DNA from: Clostridium sp. AF27-2AA
Lineage (GTDB): Bacteria; Bacillota; Clostridia; Lachnospirales; Lachnospiraceae
Direction of reading: 5' to 3'
DNA: 61,956 nucleotides
Assembly: GCF_003478505.1 (NCBI RefSeq)
Contig: NZ_QUFI01000019.1
Location: 384 to 62,339 of the forward strand
This document shows, in pieces, positions 9,201-18,104 of this stretch. The notes beneath the pieces are model-generated. The model ran no database searches and had not been told where the DNA came from. It saw only the letters and a program-made list of their open reading frames with translations. How positions within the stretch are numbered: position 1 is the stretch's first letter; every line of letters starts with the position of its first letter. The translations under genes were made by a program, and so were the position numbers.

Positions 9201-9977
9201 TTATTTATCTGAATCTTCTTTGATCAGCTTCCGGATGGCTTCCACTGCTACCCGGATGGCCATATTAGTGTCGTGTGCCACCGGATTGGACAAGCCCTGT
9301 TTCTCCCGCTCCTGGTTTGCCATGACTAAAAATACAGAGCCGCAGCGTACATGCAGGGTGCTGGCCACAATAAACAGCGCAGCAGATTCCATTTCGGACG
9401 CCAAGCATCCCAGACGCTTCCACGCCTCCCATTTGTTTAAAAGTTCATAACTGACCGGCATGGCCTCCGGAGAATGCTGGCCATAAAACGCGTCTTTACA
9501 CTGCACCACACCCACATGACAGGTCTGGCCAAGCTCCTTTGCGGAGGTCCGCAGCGCATTGACGATATCAATGTCTGCTACAGCCGGAAACTCAATCGGC
9601 GCATATTCCTTACTGGTTCCTTCCATGCGGATGGCACCGCTTGCCACAACCACATCCGCGCTCTTGACGTCCAGCTGCATGCCGCCGCAGGTACCTACAC
9701 GGATAAACGTGTCCGCGCCGCACTTCACCAGTTCCTCCATGGCAATGGAGGCAGACGGACCGCCAATGCCGGTGGAGGTCACGCTGACTTTTACGCCGTC
9801 TAAGCAGCCGGTATACGTTACATACTCACGGCTGTCTGCCACCAGCTTTGCGTCATCAAAGTAAGCTGCAATCTTGGCGCAGCGCTTCGGATCTCCCGGA
9901 AGGATCACATAACGTCCTACCTCGCCTGCTCCCACCTGAATATGATACTGTTTATCTGGATTTTCTGAATACTTCAC
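9201..9977 (-). CDS. udp: Uridine phosphorylase
   Basis: Cleaves uridine (and probably deoxyuridine) with phosphate to uracil and (deoxy)ribose 1-phosphate. The 258 residues belong to the NP-I phosphorylase family: [15 protein letters not shown] near the N-terminus (phosphate site), [27 protein letters not shown], and SEMESAALF for ribose binding. The [13 protein letters not shown] and [14 protein letters not shown] stretches are typical of Udp rather than DeoD. The GTG start at 9977 is preceded by GGGGGA and lies 3 nt after the regulator's stop codon. A role on thymidine would fit the absence of a deoA gene here, but is not shown. Confidence 0.93.
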   Translation of the reverse strand: MKYSENPDKQYHIQVGAGEVGRYVILPGDPKRCAKIAAYFDDAKLVADSREYVTYTGCLDGVKVSVTSTGIGGPSASIAMEELVKCGADTFIRVGTCGGMQLDVKSADVVVASGAIRMEGTSKEYAPIEFPAVADIDIVNALRTSAKELGQTCHVGVVQCKDAFYGQHSPEAMPVSYELLNKWEAWKRLGCLASEMESAALFIVASTLHVRCGSVFLVMANQEREKQGLSNPVAHDTNMAIRVAVEAIRKLIKEDSDK

Positions 9978-9980
9978 TTG

Positions 9981-10709
9981 TCATTCCCCCGTTTCGTTGA
10001 TCTGAACTCTTACCAGTTCTCTGATTTTCCGGTACTGCTCCCAGGTCATCACGATATTCCATCCATCTCTTGATATCAGCTTCTGCTCCTCCAGATCCTT
10101 CAGGGCTCTGGTGATGGTCCGCTCAGACACGCCGGTAACCTCGGAAAAATCTTTGCGGCTTAAATACACGCTGTAGGTATCGCGTTTTCCATAGGTTTCA
10201 TATAAGTTCGTAAGAATGAGATAAACCCGTTCATTGCCGGGAAGCATGACATAAAGCCGCTCTTTTCTGGACTGCTCCAGCAGATAACCAATGATCCGCT
10301 GTGTTTCCAGACGCAGGGCAGACACGTCGTTCAGGATCCATTTTCTGCAGGCATCCCCCGGTATCTTTAAAAACAGGCTGTCCTGGGTGGTAGCCAGTGT
10401 AGTCTTGTAATGGCTCATATAGCCCAGAATTTCCATGGTTCCGAAGATTTCTATGGGTTCAAAATGGCAGAAGCCGTACACCGTTTCCCGCACACGGTAA
10501 TCTACCGCGGATACGCTTCCCTTTAACAGGATAAACACCTTGTCTAACGGTGCTCCCTCCTGAATAAACGTTGTTCCGGCCGGCATCCGCACCACCTGGA
10601 TGCTGCTCTTTAAGCTTTCCGGCGCATAGGTAAAGTAGCTGTTCAAATAATTTTGCTGCTTTGCAGTCAGCCTGCTGATTACGTCATCCACTTCGCTCAT
10701 TTTGTTCAT
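9981..10709 (-). CDS. Crp/Fnr-family transcription regulator
   Basis: 242 residues: an N-terminal cyclic-nucleotide-binding-type beta barrel (about 20-130, with AGTTFIQEGAPLDKVFILLKG as the opening strands split over two lines of the fold) and a C-terminal winged helix (about 150-225) whose recognition part is LSRKDFSEVTGVSERTIT. There is no N-terminal cysteine cluster, so it is not an oxygen-sensing Fnr; the ligand is unknown. It is the first gene of the nucleoside operon and overlaps its promoter region, so it probably controls this operon. ATG 10709 has GGGG only 2 nt away; the third downstream codon, ATG 10700, has a better spacing and may be the true start. Confidence 0.88.
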   Translation of the reverse strand: MNKMSEVDDVISRLTAKQQNYLNSYFTYAPESLKSSIQVVRMPAGTTFIQEGAPLDKVFILLKGSVSAVDYRVRETVYGFCHFEPIEIFGTMEILGYMSHYKTTLATTQDSLFLKIPGDACRKWILNDVSALRLETQRIIGYLLEQSRKERLYVMLPGNERVYLILTNLYETYGKRDTYSVYLSRKDFSEVTGVSERTITRALKDLEEQKLISRDGWNIVMTWEQYRKIRELVRVQINETGE

Positions 10710-10807
10710 TTCCCCGGTTTTATCTTTATTCTACCATGTTTATATCACATTTTCCATAAACAAGAAAGGACACATGTCAGTTTTAGTTCTCGTTTTCCAG
10801 ATATTTT

Positions 10808-10819
10808 TGCCATTTGGCA
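10808..10819. promoter_or_regulatory. Small palindrome upstream of the Crp/Fnr gene
   Basis: TGCCATTTGGCA is a perfect 5-bp inverted repeat with a 2-bp centre in the 160-nt space ahead of the regulator gene. It could be an operator for autoregulation. Closer to the gene, TGATATAAA forms a possible extended -10. Evidence is positional only. Confidence 0.25.
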
Positions 10820-10867
10820 GGTTTTACTATTTTTGCTTTCGAAAACCCTTCTTTTTTACATAGCAAA

Positions 10868-10895
10868 GCGGGGTCCGCATCGATGCGGGCCCCGC
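10868..10895 (-). terminator. Strong GC hairpin after the BMP lipoprotein gene
   Basis: A 28-nt palindrome with 13-nt arms (GCGGGGTCCGCAT and ATGCGGGCCCCGC, one mismatch) lies 35-62 nt past the stop of the lipoprotein gene. On the minus strand it is followed by TTTGCTA, a weak T-run. A second small hairpin (CCAGATATTCTGG) lies between it and the stop. It most likely separates the lipoprotein transcript from the nucleoside operon. Confidence 0.6.
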
Positions 10896-10929
10896 GCCAG
10901 ATATTCTGGATATTTTGTTTCTGTAGCGA

Positions 10930-12030
10930 TTAGTCTAACTGATATACGTCGCCGTATTTTGCCTCGAAGGACTCCTTATCAGCCGGAACCTCGATCCCGC
11001 CGCTTACGATTTTCTCTTTTACTTCGTCAACTGCGGAGATAACTTCCGGAGCAATCAGATCCTGAGTCGGAGCAATGTCTACGCCGCCTGCTGCCAGATC
11101 GAAGGACTGTACGCCGCCCTCAAGAGATCCGTCCATCAGTTCCTCTACAGCGTTGTAAACAGCGTTGTCTACACGCTTCATAGCGGAGGTCAGAACCGTG
11201 CTCGGAGCAATGCTTGACTGGTCACTGTCTACGCCGATGGCATAGACACCAGCCTCCTGGCAAGCCTCGATAACGCCAAGACCGGTTGCGCCTGCTGCCT
11301 GGAAGACGATATCTGCGCCATTGGTGATTGCGGTGTTTGCCATGGTCTTACCGGTAGCGGAATCAGCAAAAGAGTTTGCGTTGAACTGCTGAACGGTGAT
11401 GTCCGGGTTTGCGTCGATTGCGCCTGCGCAGTAACCATAACCAAACTGGTTCATGGTCTCATTGCTCATACCAACGACAAAACCGATGTTGTTAGTCTTG
11501 GTGGTCAGACCTGCTACATAACCTACCAGGTAGGAAGCCTGCTCTGCATGGAATACCAGACCGGTTACGTTCGGAAGATCGATACTTGCGTCATCAATGA
11601 TGGCAAACCTGGTATCCGGGTTTGCCTCTGCAGCTGCTTTGGTTGCGTCTGCAAGCATATAGCCGACACAGATGATCAGGTCATAGTCCTCATCTATGAA
11701 AGTCTCAATATTCGGAGCATAGTCTGCATCGGTAGCGGACTCTAAGTAGTTTACGGTAACTCCAAGCTCCTCACCTGCTCTCTCCAGGCCTTCCCAGGAA
11801 GACTGGTTGAAGGATCCGTCGTTTACGCCGCCTACATCGGTGATCAGGCCGATCTTGAACTCAGAAGCATCCTTGCTCGGTGCTGCTCCCTCGGTTTTCT
11901 CAGCGCTGTCGCCAGACTTCTGTGCTGCCGCAGTAGTCTCTGCAGTGTTACTGGAGCTGCTGCCTCCGCATGCGGTCATGGATGCTGCCATGGTACCAGC
12001 TAATAATACAGCCAGCATTTTCTTTTTCAT
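10930..12030 (-). CDS. BMP-family nucleoside-binding lipoprotein (ABC substrate-binding)
   Basis: Surface-anchored binding protein of the BMP/PnrA type, 366 residues. The N-terminus MKKKMLAVLLAGTMAASMTAC is a lipoprotein signal with lipidated Cys21, followed by a Ser/Thr/Ala/Glu-rich tether up to about residue 55. The mature domain opens with FKIGLITDVGGVNDGSFNQ, the family signature, and contains VGVDSDQSSIAPS near the end of the ligand fold. It should deliver nucleosides to the NupOPQ-like permease encoded 4 kb downstream. Unlike many such systems it is a separate transcription unit, cut off from the permease operon by a hairpin and the regulator gene. Confidence 0.92.
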   Translation of the reverse strand: MKKKMLAVLLAGTMAASMTACGGSSSSNTAETTAAAQKSGDSAEKTEGAAPSKDASEFKIGLITDVGGVNDGSFNQSSWEGLERAGEELGVTVNYLESATDADYAPNIETFIDEDYDLIICVGYMLADATKAAAEANPDTRFAIIDDASIDLPNVTGLVFHAEQASYLVGYVAGLTTKTNNIGFVVGMSNETMNQFGYGYCAGAIDANPDITVQQFNANSFADSATGKTMANTAITNGADIVFQAAGATGLGVIEACQEAGVYAIGVDSDQSSIAPSTVLTSAMKRVDNAVYNAVEELMDGSLEGGVQSFDLAAGGVDIAPTQDLIAPEVISAVDEVKEKIVSGGIEVPADKESFEAKYGDVYQLD

Positions 12031-12074
12031 AAGTTCTCTCTCCTTTTTGGGTTTTCGGGCAAAAAAGCCTTATT

Positions 12075-12080
12075 ATTATA
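12075..12080 (-). promoter_or_regulatory. -10 element of the lipoprotein gene promoter
   Basis: TATAAT reads on the minus strand 45 nt before the lipoprotein start, but no good -35 hexamer is seen 16-18 nt upstream. That suggests dependence on an activator; three AATTTYACT repeats lie 40-75 nt further upstream. Confidence 0.5.
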
Positions 12081-12097
12081 GTAACATCATTTTAGAT

Positions 12098-12166
12098 AAA
12101 AGAAAAGGACAATTTAACATGAATTTTACTAATTTCACTAATAAATTTCACTTATGAACTGTCCTT
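12098..12166 (-). terminator. Long-loop hairpin after the ECF S-component gene
   Basis: The minus-strand arms AAGGACAGTT and AATTGTCCTT pair at 9 of 10 positions around a roughly 40-nt AT-rich loop and are followed by TTCTTTT. It lies just past the ECF gene stop and may end its transcript. The loop holds the repeats listed separately, so the arms could also be part of a control region. Confidence 0.4.
12122..12152. repeat. Three AATTTYACT direct repeats upstream of the lipoprotein gene
   Basis: AATTTTACT (12122), AATTTCACT (12131) and AATTTCACT (12144) lie in the same orientation, spaced 9 and 13 bp, upstream of the lipoprotein -10 element. Repeats of this size at this place are typical of activator or repressor binding; the binding protein is not known. 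Confidence 0.45.
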
Positions 12167-12176
12167 ATATCAAATC

Positions 12177-12773
12177 TTATTTAATTTTCATGAAAAGGCC
12201 TGCTTTTTTCAGAACCGGACGCACCGCCATATAGACCACTACAACCACAATGGTTCCGACAATGGCATTCACCAGGGTTGCGCCTGCTGCCCAGGTTGCC
12301 ATGATCTTTGCTGCGGAAGACTCTACGCCAAGAATATAATTCTTATAGAAGTATCCGACGATCGGGTCCATAACCACGTTGAAGCCCAGACCTGCGACGG
12401 AAGCGATCAGGGACCACTTCACAATGTACTTACTGTCATGTTCTTCGGTGATGTGGGCAATATTGTGTGCCACAAAACCTGCGATCAGGCCGATGCAGAG
12501 CTTTAAGATGAAAGTCTTCGGAGCACTGGTGATGTACACCGGATCCAGAAGGTCCGCGATGGTCATACCCAGGGAACCTGCCACACCGCCGTAAGCGCCG
12601 CCAAGAAGAAGGGCCGCCAGCACGCAGAACGCGTTACCGATGTGAAGAGCTGTGGTATCTCCGCCCGGGGTTGGAATCGGAATCTTTAAGAAGGTGAAGG
12701 CCACATAACACAAGGCCGCCATCAGGGCCGTAAGCACCAGCTTGTATACTTTGTCGTTGTCTCTGTTTTTCAT
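12177..12773 (-). CDS. ECF transporter substrate-binding (S) component, substrate unknown
   Basis: Small integral membrane protein of 198 residues with about six hydrophobic segments, the build of vitamin-capturing S components. KLVLTALMAALCYVAFTFLK at the N-terminus contains the Ala-rich helix that docks on the EcfT subunit. ALHIGNAFCVLAALLLGG and MTIADLLDP are further family-type blocks. The start is taken at ATG 12773, with GGAG 7 nt upstream; the ATG two codons earlier is too close to that site. No ECF ATPase or T subunit is nearby, so it would use a shared energising module. The thiN gene upstream hints at thiamine, but there is no TPP riboswitch, so the substrate is left open. Confidence 0.8.
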   Translation of the reverse strand: MKNRDNDKVYKLVLTALMAALCYVAFTFLKIPIPTPGGDTTALHIGNAFCVLAALLLGGAYGGVAGSLGMTIADLLDPVYITSAPKTFILKLCIGLIAGFVAHNIAHITEEHDSKYIVKWSLIASVAGLGFNVVMDPIVGYFYKNYILGVESSAAKIMATWAAGATLVNAIVGTIVVVVVYMAVRPVLKKAGLFMKIK

Positions 12774-12847
12774 AATCATTCTCCCTCGCTGCTTTTGTAA
12801 GATGAACGACCGCCGCAGATTCTGCGGACAATCTTTATATGCCGCCT

Positions 12848-12876
12848 ATCATAGCACGCAGCTGGAATGATATTAA
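12848..12876 (-). promoter_or_regulatory. Probable promoter of the ECF S-component gene
   Basis: On the minus strand TTAATA, a 17-nt spacer, then TATGAT, about 75 nt ahead of the start codon. The leader contains the small hairpin CCGCAGAATCTGCGG. The -35 is weak, so confidence is moderate. Confidence 0.45.
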
Positions 12877-12911
12877 TAGCCAGTTTTAATATTTTTAACC
12901 AGGCCAGTTTC

Positions 12912-13568
12912 TCAGTCACGGGATTCGATACAGATCAGAACGCCATCCTCCAGCGTGATCGTGGCAGTTTCCTCCGCAATCTCATTGCTGATGCAAAGTC
13001 CCACTTCCTCCCCCCGGTAAATGGTCTTATCCTTCAGCGTATACTTAAATCCGGTCAGGGTAATTCCGGTCACCTCTTCTGTATACGGAGCAAAAGAAAC
13101 ATATTTGCCCCACTGGTTTTCCTTTGAAAAGATCCGCTCACCGTCCAACAGGCTTAAACGATTCTGAGAATCCACAATATAGGCGGTAATTCCCCGCTCC
13201 ATACAGGTTTTCAGCGCATGGATGTTGCCGATCATATGGTCGATGCGGCCACCGGTAGCCCCCAGGAACACAATTTCATCGCAGGAAAGGGTCAGGGCCC
13301 GGTTCCTGGCAAGCTCTGTGTCGGTCTCGTTCTTCTCCGGCTTATGCTGCTCCCACACAATATACGGATACTGGCGGAAGTCTTCCCGGATTTCATTGGA
13401 AACAGAATCAAAATCCCCCACAATATAATCCGGCACCAGTCCCAGTTCTTTCACGGCTTTCAGGCCGCCATCCACGGCAATGATCTTATCGAATGTTTCT
13501 TTTTCCAAAAAGGAGCGGGCGAAAGCCAGATCCAGCTTTCCGCCCGTCATGATCAGACATCTTTTCAT
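12912..13568 (-). CDS. thiN: Thiamine diphosphokinase
   Basis: Transfers pyrophosphate from ATP to thiamine, giving thiamine diphosphate, the cofactor needed for example by the pyruvate:ferredoxin oxidoreductase in this window. The 218 residues show the family blocks IIAVDGGLKAV, DYIVGDFDSV, KNETDTELA (metal and pyrophosphate contacts) and LGATGGRIDHMIGNI. The C-terminal half is a beta-sandwich thiamine-binding domain. It overlaps rpe by 4 nt and is the last gene of the rsgA-rpe-thiN group, an arrangement common in Firmicutes. Confidence 0.94.
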   Translation of the reverse strand: MKRCLIMTGGKLDLAFARSFLEKETFDKIIAVDGGLKAVKELGLVPDYIVGDFDSVSNEIREDFRQYPYIVWEQHKPEKNETDTELARNRALTLSCDEIVFLGATGGRIDHMIGNIHALKTCMERGITAYIVDSQNRLSLLDGERIFSKENQWGKYVSFAPYTEEVTGITLTGFKYTLKDKTIYRGEEVGLCISNEIAEETATITLEDGVLICIESRD

Positions 13569-14230
13569 CTATTTTCTGCCTCTTCAAAGATTTTCAGGAA
13601 TGCCTTTACGTTCGCTGCGGCATCATTCTTATAAACCGCGCTGCCTGCCACAAAGATATTGGCTCCTGCCTCCATCAGTTCCTTTACATTGCCAAGGCCT
13701 ACGCCACCATCGACCTGGATATCCGTCTGTAAACCGCGCTCATTTAACATGGCACGCAGCTTTCTGATCTTGTCCACTGTATAGGGAATAAATTTCTGGC
13801 CGCCAAAGCCCGGGTTTACGGACATCAAAAGGATCATGTCCACCTGGTCCAGCACACAGGAAAGAGTCTCCACCGGGGTAGCCGGGTTTAAGGCCACGCC
13901 CACCTTCATACCAAGCTCTTTGATCTGGTTGATGGTACGGTCCAGATGGCGGCATGCCTCCTGGTGCACACAGAGCAGGTCCGCGCCGGCTGCCTTTAAA
14001 TCTGCCGCGTAGCGTCCCGGCTCTTCCACCATCATGTGAACGTCAAAGACCTTGTCCGTACAGGAACGGACGCTCTGGATGACTGGCATGCCAAAGGAAA
14101 TGCTTGGCACGAACATGCCGTCCATCACATCAATGTGAATATACTGGGCTCCTGCCTCTGATACGGTCTCGATCTCCTTTCTTAAATTTCCAAAGTCTGC
14201 TGCAAGAATGGATGGTGCTAAAATATACAT
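13565..14230 (-). CDS. rpe: Ribulose-phosphate 3-epimerase
   Basis: Interconverts ribulose 5-phosphate and xylulose 5-phosphate in the pentose phosphate pathway. It is a TIM-barrel of 221 residues with LAPSILAADFGNL at the N-terminus, HIDVMDGMFVPSISFG (metal His and catalytic Asp), HMMVEEP (metal His), MSVNPGFGGQKF and QVDGGVG (second catalytic Asp). Length and motifs are complete. It lies 26 nt after rsgA and overlaps thiN by 4 nt. Confidence 0.96.
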   Translation of the reverse strand: MYILAPSILAADFGNLRKEIETVSEAGAQYIHIDVMDGMFVPSISFGMPVIQSVRSCTDKVFDVHMMVEEPGRYAADLKAAGADLLCVHQEACRHLDRTINQIKELGMKVGVALNPATPVETLSCVLDQVDMILLMSVNPGFGGQKFIPYTVDKIRKLRAMLNERGLQTDIQVDGGVGLGNVKELMEAGANIFVAGSAVYKNDAAANVKAFLKIFEEAENR

Positions 14231-14256
14231 GATGTGTTACTCCTTCATTGCCATGA

Positions 14257-15138
14257 TTAGTATTTTCTGCGATTCTTCAGTTCCTGATATAACAGCCCAT
14301 AGTTGTCATACCGGCTCTGGCTGATCTTTCCAGCTGCCAGCGCAGCTTTCACGCCGCACACCGGCTCTCCGATATGAACACAGTCCGCCTGGAAGCGGCA
14401 TTCCGGCTCATAGGCTTCAAACTCTGGGAAATAATCCTTTAACTCCTGTGGCTCAATTTCTTCCAGATACATAGAAGAAAATCCCGGCGTATCCATGAGA
14501 TACGTGCCCTCCTCCACACAGAACAGCTCCGCATGGCGGGTGGTATGCTTTCCACGCTTGATCTTTTCGCTGATGCTTCCGGTTTCCATAGCCGCCTCCG
14601 GCTGCAAAAGATTGGTCAGAGACGATTTGCCCACACCGGAGGGTCCTGCCAGGATTGTAGTTTTTCCGCGCAGGTAATCCCGCACGGCCTCCACACCGGA
14701 TTTCTCATAGGTGCTCACAAACATGACCGGATAACCGGCCTGCTCGTATATATTACGGTACTCCCGCTGCTTTTCCTCCGTTTCCAGATCCGTCTTGTTA
14801 AAGCAGATGGTCACCGGAATATCCTGCGCCAGCATCATAATGAGAAAACGGTCCAGAAGATTGAAATTCGGATCCGGCTGCGTGATGGCGAAAACCACCA
14901 GCGCCTGATCCACATTGGCCGATGCCGGGCGCACCAGCACATTTGTCCGGGGAAGGATCTCGTCGATATTCCCCTCCAGCGCCTCCTCGTCCAGCACGGT
15001 AAACTTCACATTGTCTCCGACTACCGGTTTGATGCCCCGGTTTCGAAAAATACCTTTTGCCTTGCAGGCATATACCTTATCCTGTCCGTTATGGATGTAA
15101 TAAAAGCCCGCGATTCCTTTAATGATTTTTCCTGTCAT
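14257..15138 (-). CDS. rsgA: Ribosome small-subunit GTPase A
   Basis: Circularly permuted GTPase that checks late 30S assembly. The 293 residues show an N-terminal OB fold (about 1-65), then the permuted order G4 (CFNKTD), G1 (LAGPSGVGKSSL) and G3 (MDTPGFSS). A C-terminal zinc motif follows: CRFQADCVHIGEPVCG supplies Cys, Cys, His and Cys ligands. It lies 13 nt after the PASTA kinase, the usual neighbour in Firmicutes, where the kinase and phosphatase act on it in known cases. Confidence 0.96.
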   Translation of the reverse strand: MTGKIIKGIAGFYYIHNGQDKVYACKAKGIFRNRGIKPVVGDNVKFTVLDEEALEGNIDEILPRTNVLVRPASANVDQALVVFAITQPDPNFNLLDRFLIMMLAQDIPVTICFNKTDLETEEKQREYRNIYEQAGYPVMFVSTYEKSGVEAVRDYLRGKTTILAGPSGVGKSSLTNLLQPEAAMETGSISEKIKRGKHTTRHAELFCVEEGTYLMDTPGFSSMYLEEIEPQELKDYFPEFEAYEPECRFQADCVHIGEPVCGVKAALAAGKISQSRYDNYGLLYQELKNRRKY

Positions 15139-15151
15139 CTCTCTATTCCTT

Positions 15152-17362
15152 TTAATCCATCGGGAAAAATGTGAGCTGGTAGGTCTTGATGACCGCGCCG
15201 GAGTTCACATCCACGATTTCCAGGGTGCCCTGGTCCGTTCCATCCATGCTCTCGATGCTGGTGAAATTCACCGGAAGGAGCACATCTCCCTTGATGGTAG
15301 TAGACTGGGTCAGGATCTTATAATGCGGATTATCTGCCGTACCCTGATGCAGTCGGATCTGGATGGTGACGCTGGAGCTTCCGGCACCAGGACCGATCAG
15401 GCTGCTTAAGTCATACACCTGATTGATGGATGCCACGTAGCGCTGATGCTTCACCTCCGGGCCGCTGCTGACTACATAGTCGATCTTGCTGCCCTTTGCC
15501 AGCTGGGTTCCGGATGAAACGGACTGGCTGATGATGGAACCTTTCTCGACGGTATCACTGGATTCGGTAGAGGTATTTCCCGGCATGAGGTCATTCTCTG
15601 CCAGAAGCGCAATGGCCTCTTCCTCCGTTTTTCCCACCAGATACGGTGCCGGAACCTTGTCCACATGCGGGCCGCTGCTCACATACAGATATACGGTGCC
15701 GCCGTCTTCCACCAGTTCCGGCTCATAACGCATCACCGTACCTGCCTTGATCGTTTCATCCTCTTCTTCTACAACCTGGACCTTCAGGCCTTTGCTCTCC
15801 AGAAAGCTGACCGCCGTGGTTTCATCCAGTTCTGTAATACCAAGCTTACTTAAATCCAGCTTGTCTGTGCCGTTGCTGATAACAACATTCACCTGACCGC
15901 CCTTTAATACAATGGTTCCAGCTGCCGGATCCTGTTTTGCGACATGGCCCTTTTCCACATCATCAAAATACTCGTAGGTACGTTTCATCGTCAGAGAGCT
16001 GTCCTTTAGCGTACTCTCTGCCATATCCTCAGAAAGTCCCAAGACTGACGGCATAGACACCTCCGTGTCCTTTAAGATCAGTTCCCCGGTTTCCGTCTGG
16101 CTGCTCTCTGTCTGGGAATTACCAAGCATTCCGCCTCCGGCCCGAAAAAAAGCGCCAAGTTTGGAAAATACCACGATCAGCACGGCTACAACTACGATAG
16201 CCGCCACGATCCCGGCCCCGGCCAGAATCCGCTCAATATGGGGATTGGCCCGGTCCTCATCCTCGTCCCGGCTGCGGCGCTTTGCCGGTGCCTTGGACAT
16301 TTCGGACGGTCTTTGCGGTCTTCTGCCGCGCTCCAGCTCCGGTGTTTCCGGAATAGTTTCCTCCCGGTACCCTTCCCAGGCCGCTTTGGCCTCCCGATCA
16401 TAGGTTTCTTTTCGTTCCGGTTCCAGACGCTCCGTCCGGTGGAACTGTTTGATCTGGGAGAGCTGTTCACTGCTGATCTGAACTGTTTCTCCATTTAAGG
16501 CCCGCTCTTCCACATCCACAGAGCTGCTGCCTGCTTCCGATGGACGGATCAGCGCCGCGCGAAGATCCGTGATCACATCCTGGGCACTGCGGTAACGGCG
16601 CTCCGGCTTTTTCTCCATGCAGCGCAGAATGATCCGCTCCAGGCTCACCGGAATCTCCGGATTGTAAACGCTCGGCGGCACCACCACATCCTCCAGATGA
16701 GCCAGGGCGATGGCAACGGTGTTGTCCCCCTCAAAAGGCACACGCCCGGTTACCATCTCATACATGGTTACTCCGAGAGAATAAATGTCGCTTCGCTCGT
16801 CGCTAAAGCCGCCTCTGGCCTGCTCCGGCGAGATATAATGTACAGAGCCCATGGCAGAGGAAGTCATGGTCTGGGCCGATACTGCCCTCGCAATGCCAAA
16901 ATCCGCCACTTTCACCTTGCCATCTTTGGAAATGATCATGTTCTGCGGCTTAATGTCGCGGTGAATGATATGCTGTTCATGCGCCGCCGCAATTCCCTGG
17001 GCCACCTGAATGGCAATGCCGATGGTTTCCTTAACCTCCAGCCGCCCTTTCTTCTGAATATAGCTTTTCAGGGTAATGCCCTCGATCAGTTCCATGACTA
17101 TGTAATGGAGTTTTCCCTCATCGATAACGTCGTAAACACTGACAATATTCGGATGGGACAGTCCGGCTGCAGACTGAGCCTCCATCTTAAACTTGCTGAC
17201 AAAATTGCTGTCATTGCAGAATTCTTCCTTCAGGACCTTGATGGCCACCAGGCGGTTCAGCTTATGGCATTTTGCTTTATATACCACAGACATGCCGCCG
17301 GAGCCGATCTGCTCTAATATTTCATAACGGTCCTGCAAAAATGTTCCGGGTCTCAGTATCAT
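15152..17362 (-). CDS. prkC: Serine/threonine protein kinase with PASTA domains
   Basis: Membrane sensor kinase that responds to peptidoglycan fragments and controls wall growth and translation. The kinase domain (about 12-270) has IGSGGMSVVYKAK, ATP-site Lys42, catalytic HRDIKPQNM (Asp136) and DFG 154-156. A charged juxtamembrane stretch (275-375) leads to one membrane span (about 379-401). Outside the cell there are three PASTA repeats (about 434-498, 499-564, 565-635) and then a further domain of about 100 residues rich in beta-type sequence. Its 736 residues exceed the roughly 650 of PrkC of Bacillus because of that tail. It overlaps the phosphatase by 4 nt. Confidence 0.95.
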   Translation of the reverse strand: MILRPGTFLQDRYEILEQIGSGGMSVVYKAKCHKLNRLVAIKVLKEEFCNDSNFVSKFKMEAQSAAGLSHPNIVSVYDVIDEGKLHYIVMELIEGITLKSYIQKKGRLEVKETIGIAIQVAQGIAAAHEQHIIHRDIKPQNMIISKDGKVKVADFGIARAVSAQTMTSSAMGSVHYISPEQARGGFSDERSDIYSLGVTMYEMVTGRVPFEGDNTVAIALAHLEDVVVPPSVYNPEIPVSLERIILRCMEKKPERRYRSAQDVITDLRAALIRPSEAGSSSVDVEERALNGETVQISSEQLSQIKQFHRTERLEPERKETYDREAKAAWEGYREETIPETPELERGRRPQRPSEMSKAPAKRRSRDEDEDRANPHIERILAGAGIVAAIVVVAVLIVVFSKLGAFFRAGGGMLGNSQTESSQTETGELILKDTEVSMPSVLGLSEDMAESTLKDSSLTMKRTYEYFDDVEKGHVAKQDPAAGTIVLKGGQVNVVISNGTDKLDLSKLGITELDETTAVSFLESKGLKVQVVEEEDETIKAGTVMRYEPELVEDGGTVYLYVSSGPHVDKVPAPYLVGKTEEEAIALLAENDLMPGNTSTESSDTVEKGSIISQSVSSGTQLAKGSKIDYVVSSGPEVKHQRYVASINQVYDLSSLIGPGAGSSSVTIQIRLHQGTADNPHYKILTQSTTIKGDVLLPVNFTSIESMDGTDQGTLEIVDVNSGAVIKTYQLTFFPMD

Positions 17363-18102
17363 AAGCTCACCTCACTTATCTGCGGTTCAACCAGAACAAC
17401 GGAAATGTTATCCTGACCGCCGCTGCGGTTTGCTGCATCCACCAGAGCTTTTGCCCGGGCTTCTACTCCGTCCTCGGAACGGATGATGTATTCCATTTCC
17501 AGTTCGTCTACCATGTTGCTTAAACCGTCCGAACACATGAGAATCTGATCTCCGCTCTTTAATTTCAGCGCAAACAGATCGGTATCGACATCCTCGCTGA
17601 CACCTACCGCTCTGGTAATGATATTTTTCTTTTCCATGTAGTCCCGGCTGCCCCGCTTTAGCTTACCCATGGCAACCAGTTCTTCCACATAAGAATGATC
17701 CTTCGTAATCTGCTCAAGGGCTCCACGCAGCAGATAAAGACGGCTGTCCCCGATATTCGCCACGTAAAGTACGTTTCCCCGGATAGTGGCTAACACCAGC
17801 GTGCTGCCGGTTCCATTAAGTTCCGGATTCGTGCTGGCCTGCTCGTAAAGCTCCCGGTTCACTTTTCGGATTCCTTCCTTTAAGATGCCATGAACATCCC
17901 GGTCCGGATACGGAGTTTCAAAGAACCTCACCAGGTTCTCCACCACGAAACGGGAAGCGAAATCCCCCGCCTGGTGTCCTCCCATGCCGTCCGCCACAAT
18001 AAACAGGTTTTCCAGGGATCCGATGGGCTTTTTGCTGGCATAAATAAAATCCTGGTTCATGCTCCGCTTCTGTCCGGTGTCTGTCAGTGCGCATGCCTCC
18101 AT
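17359..18102 (-). CDS. prpC: PP2C-type serine/threonine phosphatase
   Basis: Manganese-dependent phosphatase that reverses the PASTA kinase. The 247 residues have the PP2C metal motifs: RSMNQDF near the N-terminus, VADGMGGHQAGD near 36-49, MCSDGLSNMVDE, and GGQDNISVVLVE close to the C-terminus. It is coupled to the kinase by a 4-nt overlap and starts 2 nt after rlmN, the standard rlmN-prpC-prkC-rsgA order. Confidence 0.95.
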   Translation of the reverse strand: MEACALTDTGQKRSMNQDFIYASKKPIGSLENLFIVADGMGGHQAGDFASRFVVENLVRFFETPYPDRDVHGILKEGIRKVNRELYEQASTNPELNGTGSTLVLATIRGNVLYVANIGDSRLYLLRGALEQITKDHSYVEELVAMGKLKRGSRDYMEKKNIITRAVGVSEDVDTDLFALKLKSGDQILMCSDGLSNMVDELEMEYIIRSEDGVEARAKALVDAANRSGGQDNISVVLVEPQISEVSL

Positions 18103-18104
18103 GA

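Noticed and set aside
12880..12925. CTGAGA near the thiN stop as a TPP riboswitch
   Set aside because: Only a chance hexamer; the other conserved TPP helices are absent and it overlaps the thiN stop codon.
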